A DNA stretch of 64,000 nt from Streptomyces mangrovisoli (GTDB lineage Bacteria > Actinomycetota > Actinomycetes > Streptomycetales > Streptomycetaceae), in contig NZ_LAVA02000016.1 of assembly GCF_000974985.2 (NCBI RefSeq), positions 149,980 through 213,979 of the forward strand. Reading direction: 5' to 3'. The notes under the pieces are model-generated. The model made no database searches. It was not told the origin of the DNA and saw only the letters and a program-made list of their open reading frames with translations. Positions within the stretch are counted from its first letter, which is position 1. Each line of letters starts with the position of its first letter. Positions 25,447 to 34,616 of this stretch are shown here, in pieces. The position numbers and the translations under genes are program-made.

Positions 25447-26352
25447 ATGGACGTCACGCCACAACAGCCGCTGCGTTACGCCGTGGGACTGCCGAACCGG
25501 CGCGAGTACGCGGATCCGGGTCTGCTCCGCGAACTGGCGACGCTGGCGGAACAGTCGGGCTGGGACGGCTTCTTCCTCTGGGACGGCCAGGTTGCGGAAC
25601 ACCCGGACGAGCACGTCACGGACTCGTGGACCGCCCTCGCCGCGATCGCCGCCGACACCGAGCGCCTGCGACTCGGTGTCATGGTGAACGTGCTGGCCCT
25701 CAAGCAGCCTGCCGAGGTCGCCCGCGCAACGGTCGCGCTGGACATGCTCAGTGGCGGACGGCTGATCTTCGGCGCCGGTCTGGGATCCTCCGCCGCCGAG
25801 TTCCGGGCGTTGGGCCACGATCCGGACCCGCGGGTGCGTGCGGAGAAACTGGACGAGGCCCTCCACGTCCTCGACGGACTGTGGACGGGCGGGCCCTTCA
25901 CCTTCGAGGGCCGCTGGTTCACCGTCACGGATCAGACGTTCCAGCCGGTGAGCCCGCAACGCCCCCGCATCCCGGTGTGGATCGCCGGCACCTGGCCCGC
26001 GAGGCGCCCCATGCGGCGGGCCTCGCAGTGGGACGGCGTCTTCCCCACGCGGGCCGGGGTGGGCCATACGCAGATGATGCCGCCCGCTGACCTGGAAGAC
26101 GTCGTCTCCTACGTCAGCGCCCAACGCGGCGGCCGCCACGGGCCGTTCGACGTCGTCATGGAGGGCCAGACGTCCGGGGTCCGATCGGACACCGACGCGG
26201 CGGTCGTCGCTCCGTACCGTACGTCAGGCCTCACCTGGTGGGTCGAGAAACTGGGCTGGTTCCGGGGGCCGGTCGAACTGGTCAGCTCTCGGATCAGATC
26301 GGGGCCCCCGGTCCCACGCGATGCGGCGACGCCGAGCGCATCAACCCGATGA
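25447..26352 (+). CDS. Luciferase-like (LLM class) flavin-dependent oxidoreductase
   Basis: A 301-aa protein, ATG at 25447. It begins RYAVGLPNRREYADPGLLRE and continues GWDGFFLWDGQV, LGVMVNVLALKQPAEVARAT, LDMLSGGRLIFGAGLGSSAA and the RIPVWIAGTWPARRP strand, the standard TIM-barrel landmarks of bacterial luciferase/F420 or FMN-dependent LLM enzymes. FVPV-type loops and the GGR-x-x-F-G-x-G-L motif near residue 105 bind the flavin or F420 phosphate. The substrate is not predictable. The C-terminal 25 residues are unlike the family and may reflect late termination. It is transcribed towards the galactoside locus but separated from it by 550 bp. Confidence 0.85.
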   Translation: MDVTPQQPLRYAVGLPNRREYADPGLLRELATLAEQSGWDGFFLWDGQVAEHPDEHVTDSWTALAAIAADTERLRLGVMVNVLALKQPAEVARATVALDMLSGGRLIFGAGLGSSAAEFRALGHDPDPRVRAEKLDEALHVLDGLWTGGPFTFEGRWFTVTDQTFQPVSPQRPRIPVWIAGTWPARRPMRRASQWDGVFPTRAGVGHTQMMPPADLEDVVSYVSAQRGGRHGPFDVVMEGQTSGVRSDTDAAVVAPYRTSGLTWWVEKLGWFRGPVELVSSRIRSGPPVPRDAATPSASTR

Positions 26353-26781
26353 CATCATCGGTGCACCCTGTTTGATCAAGCTACTGGCGGCGTCCCGGCC
26401 CGCGTCGGTGGTCCGTACCGGGCGGGCGAGCAGTCCGCGGGACCGCATCGAGGGCCGCCATCGCACGTCGCTCGGTGGCACGGTGAGGGCCAGGTCGGGA
26501 AAGCGGTGGTGGCTCGCCCCGCCGACCGCGGCCCCGATGACCGCGGCGCTGATCTGGGCGCGGCGTACTGTCCGCTCCACGGCGACAGGGCTGCCCGTGC
26601 ACACGCCCGCCGACGCGTGGCTGTTGCGCGCGGTGTCTGCGGCGCGCCGTACGAGGTCGGTCCGGAGGGCACCCTGCGGCGTTGGCGGGGGCCGGTGCCG
26701 TACCGGGCACGGATGCCTGGGTCTCCGTCCGACAGCCTCTGGGCGCGCCCGTCGCGCCACTCTTGAGAGCGCGTTTATAAG
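26353..26781. other. Intergenic stretch, possible decayed gene on the minus strand
   Basis: No supported gene. A minus-strand frame (26341-26760) contains a protein-like part (AVERTVRRAQISAAVIGAAV, then PSDVRWRPSMRSRGLLARPV), but it has no family I recognise and no convincing start. It may be a remnant. Confidence 0.35.
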
Positions 26782-26796
26782 TTAATTAGCAATTAA
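26782..26796 (+). promoter_or_regulatory. Operator-like palindrome of the GH27 alpha-galactosidase promoter
   Basis: TTAATT-AGC-AATTAA is a perfect 6+3+6 inverted repeat in a very GC-rich genome. It ends 2 bp before the -35 box and recurs, as TTAATTAGTAATTTA on the opposite strand, at 29227-29241 before the ABC importer operon. It is the likely binding site of the locus's GntR/FadR-type regulator or another sugar repressor. Confidence 0.75.
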
Positions 26797-26798
26797 TA

Positions 26799-26827
26799 TT
26801 GACAGGTCCCGAGGGGCTGGGCACAGT
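26799..26827 (+). promoter_or_regulatory. Promoter of the GH27 alpha-galactosidase gene
   Basis: -35 TTGACA (26799-26804), 17-bp spacer and -10-like CACAGT (26822-26827). Transcription would start near 26834, about 70 nt before the GTG at 26905. The upstream palindrome would let a bound repressor block RNA polymerase. Confidence 0.65.
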
Positions 26828-26904
26828 TTCCGCCGTGGCACCGACCCCCGGCGCAACGGCCGGATCGGGGGTGCCTCGTGTCCCCCAACTCTCGGGAGAA
26901 TCAA

Positions 26905-29037
26905 GTGACTTCGCATCGTGCAGACATGGCGCGCGTGCGGCGGGTCGCGGCGGTGTTCGGCGCCGCGGCACTGGTCGGGTCGGCCGTTCCGGCGGCACAC
27001 GCCGCGGACGACCAGGGTGCGCCGCAGTACTACGACAGCGGCCTCGCCTCCACGCCGTACATGGGATGGAACACCTACTACGGGCTCGGCGCCCCGACGG
27101 AGGACCAGGTCAAGAAGGTCGCCGACTACCTCGTCAGCAGCGGGCTGCGCGACAGCGGATACAACATCGTCTGGCTGGACGGCGGTTGGCAGGCCGACCA
27201 GCCGCGCGATCCGGAGACGGGTCGGCTCGTGGCCAGTCCCACGCGCTTCCCCTCCGGCATCCCCGCCCTCGTGACGTACCTCCACCAGCGCGGCCTCAAG
27301 GCCGGCATCTACACCGACGCGGGGGAGTACGACGGCGGCACGTGGTGCGGGCTCGGCAGCCGCGGCCACTACACCCAGGACGCGCGGCAGTTCGCGGAGT
27401 GGAAGGTGGACGCCATCAAGGCGGACTTCCTGTGCGGCATCGGCGCCGGGCTCGATCCGGGCACGGCCTTCAAGGAGTTCAGCGACGCCGTCGCCAAGTC
27501 CGGCCGGAAGATGCTGCTCAACCTGTGCAACCCGCTCACCGACGACTGGGGCATGTCCCACACCCCCGCGCAGGACGCGCACAACACCTTCGTCTACGGG
27601 CCGACGACCGCCGACTCCTGGCGCACGGGCACGGACATCGCCTGGGGCACCCCGACGGCGGGGGAGTGGCCGAACATCCTGCGCAACATGGATGCCAACG
27701 CCTGGCACCCCGAGGCCCAGGGACCCGGGCACTGGAACGACCCGGACTACCTCATCCCGATGCGCAAGCTCGCCGACGGCGGCTACGAACTCGACCAGGA
27801 GGAGTCCACCACCCAGTTCGTGATGTGGGCCGAGATGGCCTCGCCGCTGATGCTCGGCAGCGACCCGCGCACCCTGTCGCAGTCCATGCTCGACACCCTG
27901 CGCAACCCCGAGATCATCGCCGTCGACCAGGACCCGCTGGGCATCCAGGGCGCCCGCGTGGCCACCGACTCCGTCGGCGACGTCTACAGCAAGGTCCTCC
28001 AGGGCGCGGGCAGCCGGGCGGTCGTCCTGCTCAACCGTTCCGACCAGGCGCAGGACCGCACGGTGACGTTCGCGGACGCCGGCCTGACGGGCGCGGTCGG
28101 CGTCCGCGACCTGCGGGCCCGCACCTCGCGCGGCACCTTCACCGGTTCCTACACCGTGCGCGTCCCCGCGCACGGCACCGCGTTCCTGAAGCTGACCGGC
28201 ACCGACCAGGCGCCCGGCACGCAACTGTCCGGCCGTTCCTCGGCCAGCCCGGCCCTGGTGCGCGACGGCGACACCATGACCGCCTTCACGCGCGGCACGG
28301 ACGGGTCCCTGCGGGCGCAGACCGCCCGTGACGGTGACTGGTCCACGGCGCGCACCAGCGATCTGGGCGGCCCGACCCACGGCCGGATCCTCGGCCAGCC
28401 CGCCGCGTACGCCTCCGCCGGCGGCCGGATCGACGTCTTCGTGCGCGGCACCGACGACAACGCCTACCGGCGCGTGTACGCGAACGGGCACTGGGGTCGC
28501 TGGCAGAACCTGGGCGGCACGCTGACGGACGCGCCGACCGTGGCCTTCTCCGGCCCGGACGACTGGACGCTCGTCGCCCGCGGCGCGGACGGCAGGCTGT
28601 GGTCGCGCGGGCCGTCCTCCGGCTGGACCTCGCAGGGCGCCCCGCAGGACAAGGCGTTCACCGGCCGCCCCTCCGGCGTCGTGGACGACGCGGGCCGCCT
28701 GCACGTGGCCGTGCGCACCTCCGACGACGCGGTCTGGGAGCGGACGCGCGACACCTCCGGCGAGTGGTCCGACTGGACGTCCCTCGGCGGCACGGTGAGC
28801 GGCAGTCCGACGCTGGTGGCGTCCGGCGGCACGGTGCACCTGTACGCACGGGCCGGTGACTACACGCTGTGGACCCGCAGTTGGACGGCATCCGGCGGCT
28901 GGGCCGGTTGGAGCAAGGTCGACGGCTTCGTCAGCGGCGCCTTCGACGGGGCGCTCGGTGCCGTGGCCGGGCCGGACGGCGGCGTGCTGGCCGCCTTCCG
29001 CGGGGTGGACGGGCGCGTGCACCAGACCGGCCTCTGA
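26905..29037 (+). CDS. Secreted GH27 alpha-galactosidase with C-terminal lectin-like propeller
   Basis: 710 aa from the GTG at 26905, preceded by CGGGAGA; a GTG at 26878 is the alternative. A signal peptide (cleavage near AHA-33) exports it. The GH27 barrel starts TPYMGWNTYYGLG and includes WLDGGWQ. The nucleophile Asp is in IKADFLCG (about Asp174), and the acid/base is in HWNDPDYL (second Asp, about 281). An antiparallel beta domain follows to about residue 430. The last 270 residues hold repeated 'TAFTRGTDGSLRAQT', 'DVFVRGTDDNAYRR' and 'LHVAVRTSDDAVWE' blades, typical of PLL-like fucose-lectin beta-propellers that target glycans. It should release galactose from melibiose, raffinose or galactomannan outside the cell, first step of the adjacent import and catabolic system. 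Confidence 0.93.
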   Translation: MTSHRADMARVRRVAAVFGAAALVGSAVPAAHAADDQGAPQYYDSGLASTPYMGWNTYYGLGAPTEDQVKKVADYLVSSGLRDSGYNIVWLDGGWQADQPRDPETGRLVASPTRFPSGIPALVTYLHQRGLKAGIYTDAGEYDGGTWCGLGSRGHYTQDARQFAEWKVDAIKADFLCGIGAGLDPGTAFKEFSDAVAKSGRKMLLNLCNPLTDDWGMSHTPAQDAHNTFVYGPTTADSWRTGTDIAWGTPTAGEWPNILRNMDANAWHPEAQGPGHWNDPDYLIPMRKLADGGYELDQEESTTQFVMWAEMASPLMLGSDPRTLSQSMLDTLRNPEIIAVDQDPLGIQGARVATDSVGDVYSKVLQGAGSRAVVLLNRSDQAQDRTVTFADAGLTGAVGVRDLRARTSRGTFTGSYTVRVPAHGTAFLKLTGTDQAPGTQLSGRSSASPALVRDGDTMTAFTRGTDGSLRAQTARDGDWSTARTSDLGGPTHGRILGQPAAYASAGGRIDVFVRGTDDNAYRRVYANGHWGRWQNLGGTLTDAPTVAFSGPDDWTLVARGADGRLWSRGPSSGWTSQGAPQDKAFTGRPSGVVDDAGRLHVAVRTSDDAVWERTRDTSGEWSDWTSLGGTVSGSPTLVASGGTVHLYARAGDYTLWTRSWTASGGWAGWSKVDGFVSGAFDGALGAVAGPDGGVLAAFRGVDGRVHQTGL

Positions 29038-29178
29038 GCCGCGCTCTCACCCACGCACCGACGTGCTGACGCGCCGACTCACCGAAGCGTCGAAGCACCG
29101 ACCCACCGAAGCACGAACTCACTGACATGCCGAAGCATCGCCGCGTCACTGTATGACCCGGTTTCACCCCGTGGCAAC

Positions 29179-29217
29179 GGGTGTGCCCCGGGGGCTTGTT
29201 CGCCCCGGGGCACACCC
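29179..29217 (+). terminator. Hairpin terminator of the GH27 gene
   Basis: GGGTGTGCCCCGGGG (29179-29193) pairs perfectly with the complement at 29203-29217 over a 9-nt loop. It lies directly before the operator and promoter of the ABC importer operon, so the two units are separately transcribed. Confidence 0.85.
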
Positions 29218-29226
29218 TCCGCGAAA

Positions 29227-29241
29227 TAAATTACTAATTAA
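29227..29241 (-). promoter_or_regulatory. Operator-like repeat of the importer/catabolic operon
   Basis: Read on the minus strand this is TTAATTAGTAATTTA, differing from the GH27 site at two positions. On the plus strand it ends 2 bp before the -35 hexamer, exactly the spacing seen at the GH27 promoter. Confidence 0.75.
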
Positions 29242-29243
29242 TC

Positions 29244-29273
29244 TTGACGGCCCTCCGGCGCCTGAGCCAAGCT
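29244..29273 (+). promoter_or_regulatory. Promoter of the galactoside importer/catabolic operon
   Basis: -35 TTGACG (29244-29249), 18-bp spacer and -10-like CAAGCT (29268-29273). The 13 bp AATTAATNTTGAC are shared with the GH27 promoter with one difference. The leader to the ATG at 29348 is about 70 nt. Confidence 0.6.
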
Positions 29274-29347
29274 GTGCCTGCCGCGCCCTGAGCCGGGCCG
29301 TCAGGGGGCCTCAAGCTCCGTTCCATGGGCACCAAGGGAGTGCACAG

Positions 29348-30640
29348 ATGACCGCCTTCAACGCCACCCGCCGCAGATTCCTCATAGGAAGCGGCGCAGT
29401 CGGCGCCGGCGCGCTGCTCAGCAGCTGCGTCACGCAGAGCCCGTCCTCCTCCGCAGGCAAGTCCGGTGGCCCCGTGACCCTGCAGTCCAACCTCTCCTCA
29501 CCGCAGGCCAAGGCCGCGATGCAGAAGATCGTCGCCGCCTTCGACAAGCGCGGCGACGCCACGGCACAGCTCAACACCGTCGCCTCGGAGACCTTCCGCA
29601 CGCAGCTGCCGACCTACCTCACCTCGGCCAACCCGCCGGACGTCTACACCTGGTACCCCGGTTCCGTCGCCGAGTCGTACGCCAAGAAGGACCTGCTCCT
29701 CGACCTCGACGACATCTGGACCAAGCCCGAACTCTCCGGCTACACCGACGCGCTGAAAAAGCTCTGCACCTCGTCCTCCAGCGGCAAGAAGGTCTTCGTG
29801 CCCACCAGCTACTACTGGTGGGGCATGTTCTACCGGAAGTCCAACTTCGCGAAGTGGGGCGTCAAGGAGCCCAAGACCTGGGACGAGTTCCTCGACCTGT
29901 GCGACAAGCTCAAGAGCAAGGGCGTCGACCCGATCGGCCTCGGCGCCGGCGGCGACACCCCGTGGGTCGCCTCCGCATGGTTCGACTACCTCGACATCCG
30001 CATCAACGGCGCCGGCTTCCACCGCGAACTCCTCGCCGGCAAGCACCGGTTCGACGGACCCGAGGTCCGCAAGGTCTTCGACAAGTGGGACGAGGTCCGC
30101 CCCTACTTCGACCCGAACGGCACGGCGATCCCCTTCCAGGACGCCACCACCCGCCTGCTCCAGGGCCACACCGGCATGATGCTCATCGGCACCTTCTTCG
30201 CCGACGCCGCACCCAAGGACGCCCTGGACGACCTGGACTTCTTCCAGTTCCCCATCATCGACCCGAAGGTGCCCGTCGCCGAAGAAGCGCCCACCGACGG
30301 CTACTTCGCCAGCGCCCGCACCGGACGCGGCGACGACGTCAAGGAGCTGCTGCGCTACCTCGCCACCGCCGAGGCGCAGGAGCTCTACCTCAAGAGCTCG
30401 TCCGGCACCACGCTGCCCACCCACCCGGACGCCAAGGACGCGGGCACCCCGCTGGTCCTCAAGGGCCGCAAGCTCATCGAGAGCGCCGCCGACCTCACCC
30501 AGTTCTTCAACCGGGACTCCAGCGACGCACTCCAGCCGACCGCCGACACGGCCCTGGTGCACTACCTGTCCAAGCCCAAGGAGATCGGTTCCATCCTCAC
30601 CACCTGGCAGCGCAGCGCACAGAAGATCTGGAGCCAGTGA
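29348..30640 (+). CDS. ABC importer substrate-binding lipoprotein (galactoside)
   Basis: A 430-aa family-1 extracellular sugar-binding protein. ATG at 29348 with GGGAG upstream. The signal peptide starts ATRRRFLIGSGAVGAGALLS, a twin-arginine-like motif running into lipobox LSSC, so it is exported and lipid-anchored. PDVYTWYPGSVAESYAKKD, SYYWWGMFYRKSNFAKWGV, PKTWDEFLDLCDKL and GHTGMMLIGTFFAD match the two-lobed sugar-binding protein pattern. Cotranscribed permeases follow at once. No ATPase gene is present; Streptomyces importers of this type commonly share the MsiK ATPase encoded elsewhere. Enzymes downstream suggest alpha-galactosides (melibiose/raffinose type) as ligands. Confidence 0.92.
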   Translation: MTAFNATRRRFLIGSGAVGAGALLSSCVTQSPSSSAGKSGGPVTLQSNLSSPQAKAAMQKIVAAFDKRGDATAQLNTVASETFRTQLPTYLTSANPPDVYTWYPGSVAESYAKKDLLLDLDDIWTKPELSGYTDALKKLCTSSSSGKKVFVPTSYYWWGMFYRKSNFAKWGVKEPKTWDEFLDLCDKLKSKGVDPIGLGAGGDTPWVASAWFDYLDIRINGAGFHRELLAGKHRFDGPEVRKVFDKWDEVRPYFDPNGTAIPFQDATTRLLQGHTGMMLIGTFFADAAPKDALDDLDFFQFPIIDPKVPVAEEAPTDGYFASARTGRGDDVKELLRYLATAEAQELYLKSSSGTTLPTHPDAKDAGTPLVLKGRKLIESAADLTQFFNRDSSDALQPTADTALVHYLSKPKEIGSILTTWQRSAQKIWSQ

Positions 30641-30642
30641 CA

Positions 30643-31539
30643 ATGGCGCTGACCGGCTCCGCACGACGGTCCAGGGCCACGCGAGTGCCCCCGGTGGTCC
30701 TGGCCTTCGTCCTCGTCCCGCTGCTCGCCGAGGGGTTCTGGGTCTTCTGGCCGGCCCTGCAGGGCTTCTATCTCTCCCTCACCTCGTGGGACGGCCTGGC
30801 GGCCCCGAAGTTCATCGGTCTCGGCAACTACAGCGAGATGCTGCACGACGCGGTCTTCCGCACCGCCGCGGTCAACACGGTGCTGTGGCTGCTGTTGTTC
30901 GGCGGGCTCTCCGCGGCCCTCGGGCTCGGCACCGCGATGCTGCTGCAGAAGGAGCGGCGCGGCATCGGCTTCTACCGGGCGGCGCTCTTCCTGCCGGTGG
31001 TCTTCTCGCTCGTCGCGACCGCACTGGTGTGGCAGGCCATGTACCAGCCGGACGGCCTGATCAACAACGTGCTGGGGGCCGTCGGTCTCGGCGGCTGGAA
31101 GCACGCCTGGCTCGCCGACCAGGACACCGCCTTCTACGCGGTCATCGTGCCCGCGCTGTGGCGCCAGGTCGGCTACGTGATGGTGCTGTACCTGGCCGGC
31201 CTCAAGGGCATCGACCCCGTCCTCTACGAAGCCGCCAAGGTCGACGGCGCCACCCGCTGGCAGCAGTTCCGGCACATCACCCTGCCGCAGCTGCGCAGCG
31301 TCAACGCCGTCGTCCTGTCGGTGATCGTCATCGACTCGCTGCGCTCGTTCGACGTCGTATGGGCGCTCACCCGCGGCGGCCCCTACCATTCCTCCGAACT
31401 GCTGAGCACCTACATGTACTCCACCGCGTTCCAGTCCCTGCGCCTGGGATACGGCTCCGCGCTCGCCGTGGTCATCTTCCTGCTGGCCTTCGGTGTCATC
31501 GTGAGCTACCTCGTGCGCGCCTTCCGGGAGGCCGACTGA
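30643..31539 (+). CDS. ABC sugar importer permease (MalF-like)
   Basis: A 298-aa inner-membrane protein. The ATG at 30643 follows the binding protein's stop by 2 nt; a GTG at 30637 that overlaps it is an equally possible start. Six hydrophobic segments are visible, beginning PPVVLAFVLVPLLAEGFWVF. The cytoplasmic EAA loop reads YEAAKVDGATRWQQFRHITL, which contacts the ATPase. It pairs with the next gene to form the channel. Confidence 0.92.
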   Translation: MALTGSARRSRATRVPPVVLAFVLVPLLAEGFWVFWPALQGFYLSLTSWDGLAAPKFIGLGNYSEMLHDAVFRTAAVNTVLWLLLFGGLSAALGLGTAMLLQKERRGIGFYRAALFLPVVFSLVATALVWQAMYQPDGLINNVLGAVGLGGWKHAWLADQDTAFYAVIVPALWRQVGYVMVLYLAGLKGIDPVLYEAAKVDGATRWQQFRHITLPQLRSVNAVVLSVIVIDSLRSFDVVWALTRGGPYHSSELLSTYMYSTAFQSLRLGYGSALAVVIFLLAFGVIVSYLVRAFREAD

Positions 31540-32453
31540 TGACCGCCACCCACACGGCCGCACCCGCCGAGGACACCGAGGTGCGGACCGCACCCCGCGA
31601 GACCGCGGCGCCCCGCCGCCCCCTCCTGGACGGCCGCAGGCTGCGCACGGCCGGCTTCCACCTCTCCGCGGCAGCGCTGTCCGCGCTGTGGCTGCTGCCG
31701 ATCGTCCTCGTGCTGGTCACCAGTACCCGCACGTTCGACGACATCGCCGCGCACGGAGTGGGCAGCATGCCGCACTCGTTCAGCCTCGACGGCTTCCGCC
31801 AGGCGTGGGTGGACGGCGGCCAGCAGCGCGCACTCGTCAACAGCATGCTGGTCACCCTGCCCACCGTGGCGATCTCGCTCGGCCTCGCCTCGATGGCGGC
31901 GTTCGCGCTCAGCCGCTACGACCTGCCCCTGCGGCGCGTCCTGCTGCTGCTCATGCTCGGCGGCAACCTGCTGCCTCCGCAGATCCTGCTGATCCCGGTC
32001 TCCAGACTCAGCGAAGTGCTCGGCATCTACGACCGGTTGTACGCCCTGATCGGCGTGCAGGTCGGCTTCGGCGTCGGCTTCTACGTCTTCGTCCTGCACG
32101 GCTTCATGCGGGCGATCCCCGGTGAGATCCAGCAGGCCGCCGTCATCGACGGCGCGGGCCCGTGGCAGATCTACTGGCGGATCATCCTGCCGCTGGCCCG
32201 CCCCGCGCTGGCGGCCCTGACCGCCCTGTCGTTCACCTGGATCTTCAACGACCTGCTGTGGGCCATCACGGTGCTGCGCACCGACAGCCAGATGCCCGTC
32301 ACCGCGTCACTGATCGGACTGCAGGGCCAGTACGTGTCCATGTGGAACGTCATCGCGGCCGGATCGGTGATCGCCGCCGCCCCGACCGTGGCCGTCTTCC
32401 TCCGCTTCCAGCGCCACTTCGTGGCCGGACTGAACCTCGGAGCCGTGAAATGA
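31539..32453 (+). CDS. ABC sugar importer permease (MalG-like)
   Basis: A 304-aa partner permease whose ATG overlaps the preceding TGA (TGATG, 31537-31541). A 35-residue Arg/Pro-rich cytoplasmic head precedes the first membrane helix (LSAAALSALWLLPIVLVLV). The EAA loop is IQQAAVIDGAGPWQIYWRII, with the usual E replaced by Q at the first position of EAA. Six membrane segments are visible. Its stop overlaps the GH36 start by ATGA, giving tight translational coupling. Confidence 0.92.
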   Translation: MTATHTAAPAEDTEVRTAPRETAAPRRPLLDGRRLRTAGFHLSAAALSALWLLPIVLVLVTSTRTFDDIAAHGVGSMPHSFSLDGFRQAWVDGGQQRALVNSMLVTLPTVAISLGLASMAAFALSRYDLPLRRVLLLLMLGGNLLPPQILLIPVSRLSEVLGIYDRLYALIGVQVGFGVGFYVFVLHGFMRAIPGEIQQAAVIDGAGPWQIYWRIILPLARPALAALTALSFTWIFNDLLWAITVLRTDSQMPVTASLIGLQGQYVSMWNVIAAGSVIAAAPTVAVFLRFQRHFVAGLNLGAVK

Positions 32454-34561
32454 CCGCCCCCGACCGGTGGTTGCTGCGCACCGACACCACCACCTACGCC
32501 GTCACCCTCGAAGGCGACGGACGCTGGGCCGAACTCGCCGCGTGGGGGCCGCACGGCGCCGAGGACGGACCCTCGCCCATGGACTGGTCCGGCCGTACCC
32601 ACTTCATCACCCCCGCCGACGCCGCCCCGGCCGAGTACATCCCGTACGGGCTGCGGCCGTTCACCGGCGCCGACCTGATCGCCTCCCGCCCAGGCCACGA
32701 CCGCGGCAGCTGGTGGCGCTTCGACGGCGCCACGCAGGACGGCGACCGTGCCCTGCGCCTGGAGTTCGCCGACGACCTCCTCGGGCTGCGCACCACGCTG
32801 TGCTACGAGACGGTGCCCGGCACCGACGTCGTCCTGCGCTGGACGGAACTCACCTGCACCGGAGCGGACGAGGTACGGCTGGAGCGCTTCGACTCCGCCG
32901 CCGTCAACGTGCCCGTCCAGGGCGGCGCGCGGCTGACCTACCTGGCCGGCCAGTGGTCGCAGGAGTTCCAGCTCAAGAACGTCGAACTGGACCGCGGGCG
33001 CTTCGAGATGGAAAGCACCCAGGGCTCGGCGGGCCACGCCTACCACCCCTGGCTCGCCGTCCAGGACGCCGCCGACCCCGCCGAGGGAACCACCCCCACC
33101 TACGGGATCGCACTGGAGTGGTCCGGGAACTGGCGGATCACCGCCGACGCCGAACCCGGCGGCGCGGTACGGGTGCGGGCCGGCCGGGTGCCCCACGAGG
33201 GCGCCGTCCGCCTCGCCCCCGGCACCACCCTCGTCACGCCCCGGCTCGCCTGCGCCTTCAGCCCGGACGGCCTCGACGGCCTGGCCCGCGTCTGGCACCG
33301 CTACGAGCGGCACCTGACCGGCGAGCGCATCGACCGCCCCCACAAGGTCCTGTACAACTCCTGGGAGGCCACCGGCTTCGACGTCGACGCCGCCGGCCAG
33401 CTCGAACTCGCAACGCTCGCCGCCGAACTGGGCGCCGAACTCTTCGTCGTCGACGACGGCTGGTTCACCGGCCGCGCCGACGACACCGGCGGCCTCGGCG
33501 ACTGGCACCCCGACCCGGCCGAGTTCCCCGGCGGATTCGACCGGTTCGTCGAGGACGTCCGCGCCCTCGGCATGGACTTCGGTCTGTGGGTCGAACCCGA
33601 GGGCATCAGTCCCCGCTCGAAGCTGTACGCCGAGCACCCCGAGTGGGTGTACCGGATCGACGGCCGCCCGGTGACGCTCGTGCGCAACCAGCTGCTGCTC
33701 GACCTCGGCCGCGCGGACGTCCAGGAGTTCGTCCTGGCCACCCTGGACCGGCTGCTCGGCTCCCACGCCATCGGCTACCTCAAGTGGGACATGAACCGGC
33801 CCCCCACCGAACGCGGCCGCCCGGGCCACCCGGACGGCCCCGACCCGGAGCGGCAGGACCTCGACGCCGCCCACGTCGCCGGCTACCTCCGCGTCCTCGA
33901 CCACCTGCGCACCGCGCACCCGCACGTCACCGTCGAGGGCTGCGCCGGCGGCGGCGGCCGCGTCGAGCACGCCACCATCGCCCGCACCGACGTGGTGTGG
34001 CCCAGCGACAACACCGCGCCCATGGACCGGCTGCGCATCCAGCACGGCTACCTCCACGCGCACGCCCCGCACACCATGAGCTCCTGGGTCACCGACGCCC
34101 CCGGCCTCTTCGACCCCCGGCCGCGCTCACTCGCCTTCCGCTTCGTCAACTCCATGGCCGGCGTGCTCGGCATCGGCGCGGACATCCGCCACTGGACGCC
34201 GCGCCAGCGCGCCGAAGCCGCCCGGTGGATCGCCCGGTACAAGGAGATCCGGGACGTCGTCCACCACGGCGAGGTCCATCTGCTGGGCAGCCCCGCCGAC
34301 CCGACGTGCGGCGTCCAGTACGAGGAACCGGGCGGCGCCCGCGTGGTGGTGACGGCCTGGAACACCGGGCCCCTGGACGGCGCGCCCCTGCTGCCCGGAC
34401 GGCCCGCCCGGCTGCGCCTGCGCGGCCTCGCCCCGGGGTCCGTGTACACCGACACGGCCACCGGAACCCGCTACAACGGCGCCCATCTGCTGCACTCGGG
34501 GCTGCCGTACGCCTGGACCCCCGAACACGACGCGGAGCTGACCGTCCTGACCCGTCAGTGA
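32450..34561 (+). CDS. Cytoplasmic GH36 alpha-galactosidase
   Basis: A 703-aa enzyme without a signal peptide. The N-terminal beta-supersandwich precedes the barrel, which begins VLYNSWEATGFDV and contains ELFVVDDGWFTGR, LGDWHPDPAEFPGGF, FGLWVEPEGISPRS and nucleophile motif YLKWDMNR (Asp447). The acid/base is in WPSDNTAPMDR (Asp520), and the galactose-binding SSWVTDAP/ADIRHW segments are present. It would hydrolyse alpha-galactosides brought in by the ABC importer, complementing the secreted GH27 enzyme. ATGA overlap with the permease gene. The length and motif order are normal for GH36. Confidence 0.94.
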   Translation: MTAPDRWLLRTDTTTYAVTLEGDGRWAELAAWGPHGAEDGPSPMDWSGRTHFITPADAAPAEYIPYGLRPFTGADLIASRPGHDRGSWWRFDGATQDGDRALRLEFADDLLGLRTTLCYETVPGTDVVLRWTELTCTGADEVRLERFDSAAVNVPVQGGARLTYLAGQWSQEFQLKNVELDRGRFEMESTQGSAGHAYHPWLAVQDAADPAEGTTPTYGIALEWSGNWRITADAEPGGAVRVRAGRVPHEGAVRLAPGTTLVTPRLACAFSPDGLDGLARVWHRYERHLTGERIDRPHKVLYNSWEATGFDVDAAGQLELATLAAELGAELFVVDDGWFTGRADDTGGLGDWHPDPAEFPGGFDRFVEDVRALGMDFGLWVEPEGISPRSKLYAEHPEWVYRIDGRPVTLVRNQLLLDLGRADVQEFVLATLDRLLGSHAIGYLKWDMNRPPTERGRPGHPDGPDPERQDLDAAHVAGYLRVLDHLRTAHPHVTVEGCAGGGGRVEHATIARTDVVWPSDNTAPMDRLRIQHGYLHAHAPHTMSSWVTDAPGLFDPRPRSLAFRFVNSMAGVLGIGADIRHWTPRQRAEAARWIARYKEIRDVVHHGEVHLLGSPADPTCGVQYEEPGGARVVVTAWNTGPLDGAPLLPGRPARLRLRGLAPGSVYTDTATGTRYNGAHLLHSGLPYAWTPEHDAELTVLTRQ

Positions 34562-34616
34562 CGACAGCGGACGAATCCGCGCCCCGCAGGCCCCCGAACA
34601 GGAGAAGATCCACCCC

